A stretch of 25,414 nt of DNA, taken from Apostichopus leukothele (lineage: Eukaryota; Echinodermata; Holothuroidea; Aspidochirotida; Stichopodidae). The notes under the pieces were generated by a model that saw only the letters and a program-made list of their open reading frames with translations, searched no databases and had not been told where the DNA came from. Location of the stretch: positions 1,124,514 to 1,149,927 of the forward strand of contig JAAAKB020000009.1 of the NCBI GenBank assembly GCA_010014835.2. The letters are read 5' to 3'. Numbering within the stretch: position 1 is the first letter of the stretch; each line of letters begins with the position of its first letter. Positions 11,100 through 20,660 of this stretch are shown here, one piece after another. A program made the translations under genes and the position numbers.

Positions 11100-11570
11100 T
11101 CTTCATGCAATCAACAAGGTTCTTGAACTCAATGTGGACCTACAGAGCAATGTCTAAAGTTCCTTCTCAGCACTTTACAGTGGTGATTAAAAGGTTTTGG
11201 ACTTTGACCCCAGTTAACCTAATATGACAAACTTTGTAGAATTCTTGTGATCACCAAGGTGTCCATCAACAAGATACAAAGCAAGAAGTTCATCTGAGCT
11301 TAAGTTCTGGAATTGTTGTGTTACAATGTTTTCAGACTTTTGAGTACCTTAAACTTCAAATGTTGACGTCCATCAATTTCAAAAGGGTGTTTGTACTCAC
11401 CAAGGAAGATCTACTTGGTAAGAATAAAAGTTTCACCCAAGCTGCACTTTTTTGAGTTAATATGTTTACAAGCAGGTGTCACACACAAATTCACATACCA
11501 ACACCATTGCAAAGATTCCTATTGCCGACCTACTGCTTTGGCAAAGTATCAAATTGTTGCCTTTAACTTA
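11100..11570. repeat. Dispersed repeat of marine-invertebrate type
   Basis: The segment carries phrases typical of a high-copy family: GACTTTGACCCCAGTTAACCT, CAACAAGATACAAAGCAAGAAGTTCATCTGAGC, GTTTTCAGACTTTTGAG, TTTGTACTCACCAAGG, GTTTACAAGCAGGTGTCACACAC and CAAAGATTCCTATTGCCGACC. I recognise the pattern from echinoderm-like genomes by memory only. It contains chance splice-like signals at 11340 and 11422, which should not be taken as an exon. Its boundaries are approximate. Confidence 0.6.
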
Positions 11571-11660
11571 ATAGTATGTTGTTTCTGTACTAGTCTCATG
11601 ATTATACAGGAGAAGTATAAATACTGAGACAAATTAAGCACATACTGCAGTAGCTGATGG

Positions 11661-11780
11661 CTCTGTGCATACAGTGGTACTCTCTGTGGTACTGTGGTAC
11701 TCTCTGTGGTACTGTGGTACCCTCTGCATACAGTGGTACTCTCTGCATGGTACTCTTTGCATACAGTGGTACTCTCTGCA
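11661..11780. repeat. GTGGTACTCTCTG minisatellite
   Basis: About seven GTGGTAC-type units alternate between a short spacer (CTCTCTGTG or TG) and a longer one containing CTCTGCATACA. The mixture of spacings (roughly 10-25 bases) suggests replication slippage between the two unit types. The minus-strand frame at 11796-11602 merely translates this repeat. Confidence 0.85.
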
Positions 11781-11789
11781 AGTAAATAG

Positions 11790-14700
11790 ACTGCAAACCA
11801 CTTACAAAGAAATTTTGAAAGTGAAGTTCTGATAAGTTGAGACTGACATCACAAAGCTAGCCAGTGTGTGCCTTTGTTTATGAGCTGTTTAGTCAAACTC
11901 GTCTAGTCTAACTTCTCTACAACAATTAACAGCTACTTTGCTCAAGCTAAATTGTGTTTTGCCATACAGAATTGAATCCAAAGACTTAATTAACCTTATA
12001 AGCATTAAATGTGGGCCAATTACTACCATGCATAAAGTGATTTCAAACAGTGTAAAAAATAACTCTTTGAAGGTTACCCTATATTGAGCAAATATCTCTC
12101 CAAATACCCCTCCCACACTCACACCATTTCAACATATCCAGGTAGATTAAAGGAATTAATGGAATTAACACTGATCTGTTTTCTCATGTAATTTGCTTCA
12201 TGTATGTATTTGAATACACACTGGTTGTCCAGCCTGACTCAGAGCGACAGTTATAATCTGGACTACGTACTTCATCTGTTTGTTATTTATGTGTTCGACC
12301 TTTTAGCTTACATTTTAAGCACAATGTACAATACTCACATATATATGTAGGTACAATGGGATAAGTACACGTCAAATCAACAAAAGCCAGTACAAAACAC
12401 TTCCGATTTTATTCTCTTCCACCGAAAACAAAAATGAAGTTAATACCTTTTAGAAATGAATAAATACTTTCTGTACTGGATAAATGATAAACAGACTATT
12501 AGCAAACTAATTCCAAGAAGACATTTCCTGTCAATAACTTTGAATGATTCTGCCCACATCATATATATCTACAAATACAGTCAGTTTTACATTTACTGTG
12601 ATTGAAACCTTAATACAACCCACACAACCGGCTGACGTAAACAGCAAGAATGGAAAAAAAAAAAAAACGACCGACGCAAGCAGAGAGAAGACGGAACGGA
12701 AGGACGTAGCAAGTTACAAAGGCCAAACAGGAAGGAAAATATCCAGTTAAACTGTCATGTTCGATCAAGTAATAACCACTGTAGTTGTAGTAGTGGTTAT
12801 ATAGCTGTGTATAGATTTATCGCCATGGTGGTCATAGAGTGGCAACAGCTATACAATAGATGCTTAACGACACAAAGAGATGAAATTAACTGAGTCTGCC
12901 ACATATAAACTTGTATAAACTTACAGACTTAATCAATTATTGTTGTTGCACTGTCTGAGAGTAACTGATATTTACTTCATTTAGTAGTGAATAAATCATG
13001 CAACATCATCAATTCTAAATTAACGAATAAACACCTTCAATTTACAAGGCAATTAATTTACATCAATATATATAAATTCTACCGGAATCAAGATCACATT
13101 ACATATTGTATGTTACATACAACAGGATATCAATTCACATGTGCAGATTAAATCTTGAATGATTCACAACACAGAATCGATTGATTATATGGTTTTCATC
13201 TAGCTTTCTTTACATGATTCAAGAGAATGATATAAAAATTTTTTTTTTTTTGGACAAAAAACCCCACAATTTACCCAAAACAATTGTCCTTGCAATAAAT
13301 CAATCCTTGTTGACAGTACCTATAATCATCTTTGCATTGTTTTTGGTAACATGGGAATCGATATAAAATGTTTTTAGTTACACACAATGTAACTACTTAC
13401 AATATTATGAGACATTATATCCCCACTTCACGTAACAGAATTATTATTTCTCTATTATTAACAGCCACTGGCATTATTGAACAATGATGTCTATGATGGT
13501 ACTAGTATATATCTTTATGACGGGATGTATGTACATAACATTTGATTACGTCGTCAGTCGATTACACAATCCAGACTTCCAATTACCTGATCAATGACAG
13601 CTCTTATTTGAATTAATCTAACGATGACTATCACGCTCAGCAATTGTTTGTTTTGATTTCTGCAGAGCAATTCACAAAGCAAATTAAAACCAATCATTGA
13701 CAAATCAAAATTATAAATGTTTTATCTTGCTCCTAAGTCTGAGAACACAAACGGCATTCTGTACGCAAAGTCTGCAAAGCCTCGATAAGTATAAGTATCT
13801 ACACGATATCAATGACATTGTAAACTGATCATGCTTTTCATGAACATATATTATACAATGACATATCTGTCACCATAAAACAAACTGCTATGCAAAATTA
13901 GCAAAATCAGTTTCTTTTCAGATGAGAAATGAAATTGATTTAAACGCTGCCAAGGCTGCGACACAAAATGTGATCATGAAATTATTCTGTCAGATAAATG
14001 ACATTATACAGCAAGCAAGTCATCCACAATATATTTCACGTACAATGAACATACAATCTTATAAAAGAACAAGGGCACAAGCCTACACAAAATGGAGGTA
14101 CTGATATATAGTATTTCAACCATACAGTACATCCATTTTGACAAAGGCAGACCTTTGCCCTGAAGGACAAAGAACTTACATACCCACAAGTGACCACATT
14201 TTACGCTGGTCGCACCCCATGCAGTTACTAGATTGTTCAGCATTTAAAAGATATGATCAAAAGTATTCCTTCAGGAGAAACTCTTTAACTATCTCTGGTA
14301 CTCAAGATCTCAGGGGGGTCGGGCTCTAACCTAACATCGAGACAATTTTACCTGTAGCAAGGTCTACTTTTAAGGAAGTTCTAGGTCAAATAGCCCAACT
14401 TAACTGCCTAGAACTGGTCACTTGAACATTGCAACAAGGGAAGGTTATGACCAATCAATACAGCAATTCAACAAGCTATGGTTTCCCTTGGGAGCATGAA
14501 TACCACACACTAAAAGGCTGAAGATTTGTCAACTTGATCATGTAGGTTTACTGTGGCATTATCATGGTAATACCTCATTATATACACACACAAACACTCA
14601 CTCAATAAGTCAATAACTCAGGTCAGATCATTTTAATTGTTATAATTCTTTGTTTCCTTTCTACATAGCATGACAGTGCCAAAATAGGATAATGTATTGA

Positions 14701-14900
14701 CACTTGATACTGGTACTATAAACAATGCTAACTAGTACTTAGCTACCTCGTGTCACTTTTAATGGACTTCATGATTCATCCCATTCATAAAACAACAGCA
14801 CCATTTTAACTGTCATTTCTTTAACCATGCTCATTAACCTGTCTGTATTCTGTGCGTGTTTTTGTCCCTTCTGTTACTGTTACTTGTCATTTAGCCTTTG
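11790..14900. other. Gene-free stretch left of the gap
   Basis: No gene is supported. Notable items are a TGACGTAA (CRE-like) sequence at 12633-12640 next to a 14-A run and a CpG-containing patch (to 12710), a perfect 9-bp hairpin at 12772-12800, and an 80-codon open frame at about 13862-14104 that is treated as a finding. The minus-strand frame at 12122-11889 (77 codons) has no recognisable motif. Confidence 0.45.
12772..12800. repeat. Perfect 9-bp hairpin
   Basis: ATAACCACT (12772-12780) and AGTGGTTAT (12792-12800) form a perfect 9-bp stem around an 11-base loop. No function is inferred. Confidence 0.6.
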
Positions 14901-15000
14901 NNNNNNNNNNNNNNNNNNNNNNNNNNNNNNNNNNNNNNNNNNNNNNNNNNNNNNNNNNNNNNNNNNNNNNNNNNNNNNNNNNNNNNNNNNNNNNNNNNNN
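14901..15000. other. Assembly gap of exactly 100 N
   Basis: The run of exactly 100 N is the usual placeholder for a gap of unknown length. The true missing sequence may be much longer. Together with the following poly-C run it marks a region that is difficult to sequence. Confidence 0.97.
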
Positions 15001-15052
15001 TCATTACTAACCAACATTTCTTCTACTAGGGAGGAACCTTATTAGGTATCTT

Positions 15053-15075
15053 CCCCCCCCCCCCCCCCCCCCCCC
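15053..15075. repeat. Poly-C run of 23
   Basis: An uninterrupted run of 23 C lies 52 bases after the gap. Such G/C homopolymers can form unusual DNA structures and commonly break assemblies, which may explain the neighbouring gap. The exact length is unreliable. Confidence 0.9.
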
Positions 15076-15259
15076 TCATCTCACCTAAGCATCACACTCT
15101 GATCAAGACTTTTAGGAGGATACTTTGATCTAATGGCAAATATTTCATTTATGTGAGGAGGAAATTGATGATGGCAGAGAGGCCTGAGGAATCTTAATGA
15201 CCCCAATGACCTTTCCTTGACATAACTGACATTCTGGTTCAGGATGAAAACAGGTCAGC

Positions 15260-15620
15260 CTGGAGGAATGTCTAAGGATGACCAATTCACTGTGTTGATA
15301 GAGATGTATACTGTGGAAGCTAGGCTAGATAGGATGGGGGTGTAATGGGGTAGTGCTGCAGTTAGAATGGGAAGGGTCCAGGGTTGGGAGTTCTCTAACT
15401 TTACTGTTACCAAGTTTGGTAGATTAGTTAGATGAGAAGTTGGAGGAATGTCTAAGGATGACCAATTCAGTGTGTTGATAGAGATGTATACTGTGGAAGC
15501 CTGGCTAGATAGGATGGGTGTGTAATGTGGTAGTGCTGCAGTTAGAATGGGAAGGGTCCAGGGGTTGGGAGTTTTCTAACTTTACTGTTACCAAGTCTGG
15601 TAGATTAGTTAGATGAGAAG
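15260..15620. repeat. 180-bp tandem duplication
   Basis: Two units start at TGGAGGAATGTCTAAGGATG at 15261 and 15441. Both run through GTGTTGATAGAGATGTATAC, CTGCAGTTAGAATGGGAAGG and TGGTAGATTAGTTAGATGAG. The copies are about 180 and 181 bp and differ at only a handful of positions, so the duplication is recent. No open frame crosses the two units. Confidence 0.93.
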
Positions 15621-18084
15621 GTGCCCCACTAATTGGAGTGGGTGCTCAAATTGATTAAAGACAGGGTAAGATAGCAGAAAGCAGTGGAATTTTAAAAAGC
15701 AACTGTAGCAGTGTATATATAATGTGATAATATCAGGAAAATACTATTGTAGCTTCTAGAGAAAAGGTGACTTAGCATCTATGAATTAATTCCATTTCTT
15801 GGTCGTGATACATTTAAGTTCAATAACTAACTTGAACAGACAATTTACCCAACTCACAGGAAGGCATGATTGATCCTTTATAATCAGGTAAATTTATAAA
15901 TCTATGTATACATGCCTACATGCCACCTTCATAAAAAGATGGAAAAATGAAAATAAATGTAAAAGGAAATGAGAACTGCAAAACTTCAAGCATCTACTGT
16001 CTGGTAAATAAGTCTTGTTGTCATGTCAAAGAGATTGTAATCATTTTTACTTTCAGGTTGGTAAACTGATGATCGACGTGGATTTTTGTCATGAATAGCT
16101 AGCTGCTGCAGGAAGTATTCAATAAGAGAGGGTCATGAGACACACACAATGCTAATACCTTAGTGATCTGTCTGCATAATTGATTTAAAGCAAGTCTTGA
16201 ATTGAACTAGCAGTGACTGTTAGGGCATGCTGGCAGGAAGTTATTGAATATGGGTAGGAGGTAAAACTCTCAACAGTGTCCGTGACGAGAACCATCTCAA
16301 TGGTGTAACGGAAAGAGATTTACAATACCTGACCGACGAATTATTGAATGCTGGTCAGGAAGTATCCTCTCAAGCAGCCCTAGGGGGGAGAATATTATAT
16401 GAATAAATGAATTGCTCGCTTGACAGGAGCAGTGTCTTGGTTACAACTTTCTCTGTTACAATCATGTTAAACAGCCAGGTTAATCTTGGCAATGGCAGTA
16501 GTACGTGTGTTTCATGCTGCTGCTACATGATGATGTCACAGATAATGTCGTCCAATCAGTGAAGAGCATTAGTCTATGATGGAGACTTGCAGACATAAGA
16601 CCCACCTGCACTGCAGGTCAGAAAGGCAACTTCAATCAGCCTGTATACACTTCAATCACGTAACATTTTCCCACTGCTTTCCACAACAGTCTATTGTAAA
16701 CCTATAAAGAAATGGCTTACTAATATCTGTTTAACATTTTCAGATTTAGAAAGGAAAGGAATAGTACATTTGGTTAAAATTGCAATGTAAAATTTGCTTT
16801 AACTTTGCTCTTATGGCAGCCTTGTATCTGTGGCAAAACCATTACTGTTTCAGTTTACTCTGATTTAAATATATGATTATAAACTATTAACATTGACTAG
16901 AACCATAAATGGTATGTCCTTCACATAAACACAATCTTAACAGTGTTTCATCAGTAGCTTTATAAAAAGGGGAATGTCGACTTATCATTTTACTAATAAC
17001 TGAACTGTTCCAGCCCATATTTGCACTCTTTTCAAGATATCCAGTCAGACATAAATTTGTTGTGCATTTGACCAATTCTATTAGACAACCTTTGTCCTAT
17101 TATTATATGTTAGTAGCCCGCAAGCCACCTGTATGCTCAGCACAAACACTGTGGGTAATCCTTGTAAGTAAACACATTATAAGCTGTGACCCTGTCTTCC
17201 TAATCACTAGCCTAACACAATAAACTATATGTCTCTAATACACATATCATGACTGATCCATTATCCTGCATCCTTCCAGATCTCCAAACAGCTATGAACT
17301 ATGCAGTACTTAGTTTTTTTTAGTTTCTTTTTAACATCAATAGACACCTAACCGTGTTTCTTCAGCAGACTAATATTCTTTGAGCCCTGCTACAGTACAA
17401 TGACAATTTAGGCAGTGATATTTGGGGTACAGGGACCAAGCGTCCTTCAAATCCAACTTTAATAATAGAAAGATTAACACAAAGTGAGAAAAAAGATAAC
17501 AGTTATTGGTGGAGAGGTCTATTGTGTAGCTGAAGCAAACAATTGAGTGGAAATATGCAAACAGAGGGAAGACAGAAACACAAAAGTAGACAAGTTACCA
17601 AAGATCAAGGGGGGGAATATTTAGCAAACACCTTCTTTTATTTATTATGTTACAAGAGATAAAAGCCTAACCACTTTAATGCTGCATATACACAGTGTGG
17701 CAGCACCATAGGTAAGAGTCTACTTTTGCTAGTGTAAGTGTTCTCAACAATGCAGGTGTGAAACTGAATTACCCGACCGAACAGGAACTGATAAGTTTTA
17801 CGTACAGGAAAAGGTAACCTTAGGATTCGACGGGATAAACCCACCTAACTAACAACTATCCAACCGTATGCTGCATGTTCAGCTATATGCAGTGTTTTAC
17901 TGCACTAGCTATTATAAATGGGCTCTCAACTGTAATATACAGTAATTTGTTACATTTGATACAAACAAAAACAATGGACTTCACACATTACAAGTCCTTA
18001 AAAATTACACAAACCTAACAATAAAGATGTAATTCAGACAATTAATTTCATGGTTGATAGAATGTTTAAAAGAGCACACGAAAT

Positions 18085-18250
18085 AATTGAAGCCGTTGAT
18101 CTAGCATTAGGTAGCATTTAAACCCCGATTCAAGGCAAGATGCTGGAATGGAATCAGATGAGAGTCAACAAATTTGATTCTTATAGCGCTAATGTTCTAT
18201 CCTCTCTACCAGCAACTGCGCTATTCACAATAAGAGATTTTTTAGCACAG
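18085..18250 (-). repeat. Possible tRNA-derived SINE remnant
   Basis: Read on the minus strand, GTTGCTGGTAGAGAGGATAG resembles a tRNA A-box region. About 85 bases further on, GAATCGGGGTTTAAATGC is a weak, decayed match to a B box. The intervening TTAGCGCTATAAGAATC and AGCATCTTGCCTTG add a repeat-like character. The B-box match is poor, so the call is tentative. Confidence 0.2.
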
Positions 18251-18636
18251 CGAGCATCACACCGAGATATCCTATGTATTTGCTACCCACGTACTATAGT
18301 GAATTACTGATAAAACATGTGCTGGTTGTGGAATTTCTTTACTAGATAGCTGTTCTTAACACAGCTTACAACTCTTCCCTTTGTCCAATAAGCAAACATC
18401 TGTGAATAGATTTAGCAATGAATCATACCCTCTAAATGTTTTCACACCTATGTCATTCACTGGTTTGAAATCTTGACTTGGAAGAAGTGCAACAAGTTGG
18501 TAGCACCGGGTAACAATAGAGTACAAAATAATGAGTCTCTATTGCAGCTGACATCCTTGTTCTAAAATATCTTAACTGAGCAGCCACGTCCAGCAAATAA
18601 ATAGTACATATACATATATAAATTTATCCTCCAACT

Positions 18637-18662
18637 AGGGAGTTGTTATGGAACAACTCCCT
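18637..18662. repeat. Perfect 11-bp hairpin, AGGGAGTTGTT
   Basis: AGGGAGTTGTT (18637-18647) is followed by a four-base ATGG loop and its exact complement AACAACTCCCT (18652-18662). No T run follows on either strand, and no eukaryotic terminator role is implied. It may be the core of a small inverted-repeat element. Confidence 0.8.
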
Positions 18663-19015
18663 GCTCTACCAACCCACTGTACTTCCCACCGACACACCCA
18701 GCCCAACACTGATATCACTAATGTTAAAACTGACCACAATGATAAACCAACATATACTTGGATAATTGACATGACCTAAATGATCACGTCACCAACAACA
18801 TTCACATTTTTCTCTCTTAAAGATGCTTCTTGTTATTTACTACTCAAGTTACAGAACCTTGTTAAGCTTTCCAGGAGTGCCTAGGAGTTTTTTTTATTAA
18901 AGAACTAATAACTTATTCTGTACCCAAAACTATGAGGTATTTTTCCTGGCCACAAAAAAAAACATAAAGCAAGATGATAACAAGACTAATCCCTCAAATG
19001 CTGAGCATAACGAAC

Positions 19016-19440
19016 TTCTATACATTTGCTGCAAAAGTGCTACACATTAAATGCTGGATCATCCTGATACCTTCAAATCCAGATTGAAGGACTATCACCA
19101 TCTGATATCTCACCATTAAGTTGGTAAGAAGATTTATCACTCCGTGCTCATCATAGCACCTTCTACAAATCTGTTGCAAAATTATTGAATATTAATCCCT
19201 GGATTATCCTCATCCACTTTAATCCAGAGATTGAGGATTATCCCATTTTGACTTCCCACAAGTTGCCTGACAATTTTACTGATCCCTTGTAGCTGATCAT
19301 AGCATATTCTATACATCTGCTGCAAAAGGATAAAATATTAAACCACTGATTATTCTGATCCCATTAATCCAGATTATCTCATCCTGATTTAATATCCCAC
19401 CAGTTATAACTGTACCCATTGTACAGTGTATATGGATTAT
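19016..19440. repeat. Degenerate 145/146-bp tandem repeat, three units
   Basis: Units start at the related phrases TTCTATACATTTGCTGCAAAA (19016), TTCTACAAATCTGTTGCAAAA (19161) and TTCTATACATCTGCTGCAAAA (19307). Each continues to a GGATTATCCT- or GATCATCCTGAT-type phrase and an ATCCAGATT- or ATCCAGAGATT-type phrase. The spacings are 145 and 146 bp. Divergence is substantial, so this is older than the 180-bp duplication. The third unit fades near 19440. Confidence 0.8.
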
Positions 19441-20427
19441 TATCATGGCCAGCTACACTTTCGTATAGGAAATTGGATTTATTCGTGTTCAGACCTCTGT
19501 TCTGACTTGTTATTCGTTCTGACCAGAGTTCTGACCTCTGGTCCTGATTTTTTACACTGGTCTTGAGAGAAATCAAAGCTTTTGTTCAATCGCACCACAA
19601 GAACAGTACTTTGGGCTGACAGTAGAGCAAAACAAGGATATATTTTTGTGCTCAAGACTGTTTTATGACGAGCAGGTACTTTGTGAATGGACTAATCCAG
19701 AATTTCTCACTTTCCAGTAAAACAATTAAATGTAGACACCTCTAAAGACCATGTCAACAGCAAGAATTTACACCCATATCTTACTTTCAAAGCACAGTTG
19801 AAACTTCTTCAACTCCTTCAACTGAAAAATTAAGAATCGTTTGTCAAAGCGACATTGCCATAAACAAACTTGTGGCATAGAAGTTTGACATACTTTTGGC
19901 CACACATTAACCCAGCACAAAGGAGATGATCTGATGAAATTTTCACAAAAAAAGTTTGAAACTAATGAGCAAACAAAGATCATACATACATGAAAATGAG
20001 GTATATATATATTTTCCAAAATGAGTAAAAGTAAAATGGAAAATGGGAAAATTCAGGATAACAAAACCAACGCTAGAAAAAAAAAATACACAAAAAATGT
20101 AATGTACTGAAATATGGCCGGGTGAGAAAGTAAGTAAGTTAGTTAAACATAATGACAAAGAATTGAATTAATCTAAACAGAACTACAAACAAAAAACACT
20201 AAACAGATTTATGGAAATCTATCAAGAAATGAAGTAGATTCACAAAATTTTCCCCCCCTTCCTTCCTTTTCCAGGGTAGTGGGTTGTTAAGATGTATCTG
20301 ATACACATTGGAATATGGCAAAAGTAACTGCCAGTTCACTATTTAAATTTATGCAAAATTTAAATTTATGCAAATTTAAGTTACAAATAACACCTGACAT
20401 GAAGAGAATGTTAAGCTTTGTCTGGAT
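19441..20427. other. Gene-free A+T-rich stretch
   Basis: No gene is supported. On the minus strand, 37 bases near 19824-19788 have a T-rich acceptor, a GTAAGA donor and one open frame (LKELKKFQLCFE), but nothing links this to either recognised gene. A 17-bp direct duplication, ATTTAAATTTATGCAAA, lies at 20341-20377. Confidence 0.4.
19521..19543. repeat. 8-bp hairpin GACCAGAG/CTCTGGTC
   Basis: GACCAGAG (19521-19528) and CTCTGGTC (19536-19543) form a perfect stem around a seven-base loop. Isolated and of unknown significance. Confidence 0.5.
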
Positions 20428-20660
20428 CTATCTTCATTGCTTGTTCTGTTGCTGAGAAATTTCAAAACTAAAATTTCTTAATTTTTTTAAATTTTAGAAG
20501 AATACATAAATGTGTAATGATCTGTGTTGCCACCAACCATTGTAGACATCCCCAATAAAATTTATTAATAATTTTCATTTTCAAAATTTATTAATAAAAT
20601 TCATTTCCCTTATTTTCTCCCATTTCTCATTCTCAGCAGCAGAACAAGCTACGAAGATAG
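20428..20660. repeat. Fold-back element with 30-bp inverted arms
   Basis: The left arm (20428-20457, starting CTATCTTC and ending TTGCTGAGA) and the reverse complement of the right arm (20631-20660) agree at 27 of 30 positions by direct comparison. The 173 bases between them are A+T-rich and themselves contain AATTTATTAATAAAATT-like palindromes. This is the architecture of a non-autonomous fold-back or MITE-like element. No target-site duplication was identified. Confidence 0.75.

Larger units (their letters stand above)
15621..19015. other. Gene-free stretch right of the gap
   Basis: No gene is recognised on either strand. A 51-base interval at 16379-16329 with good minus-strand splice signals is treated as a finding. 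Open frames at 17075-16887 and 17844-17650 (both minus) contain no motif I recognise. A perfect hairpin lies at 18637-18662. Confidence 0.45.

Noticed and set aside
11340-11423. Plus-strand exon starting TFEYLKLQ with strong splice sites
   Set aside because: It lies inside what looks like a dispersed repeat family, so it is not called as a gene; it is kept as a finding about exonisation.
16887-17075. Minus-strand frame MVKCTTNLCLTGYLEKS... as a possible transposon relic
   Set aside because: No reverse transcriptase, transposase or other motif is visible, and there are no terminal repeats.
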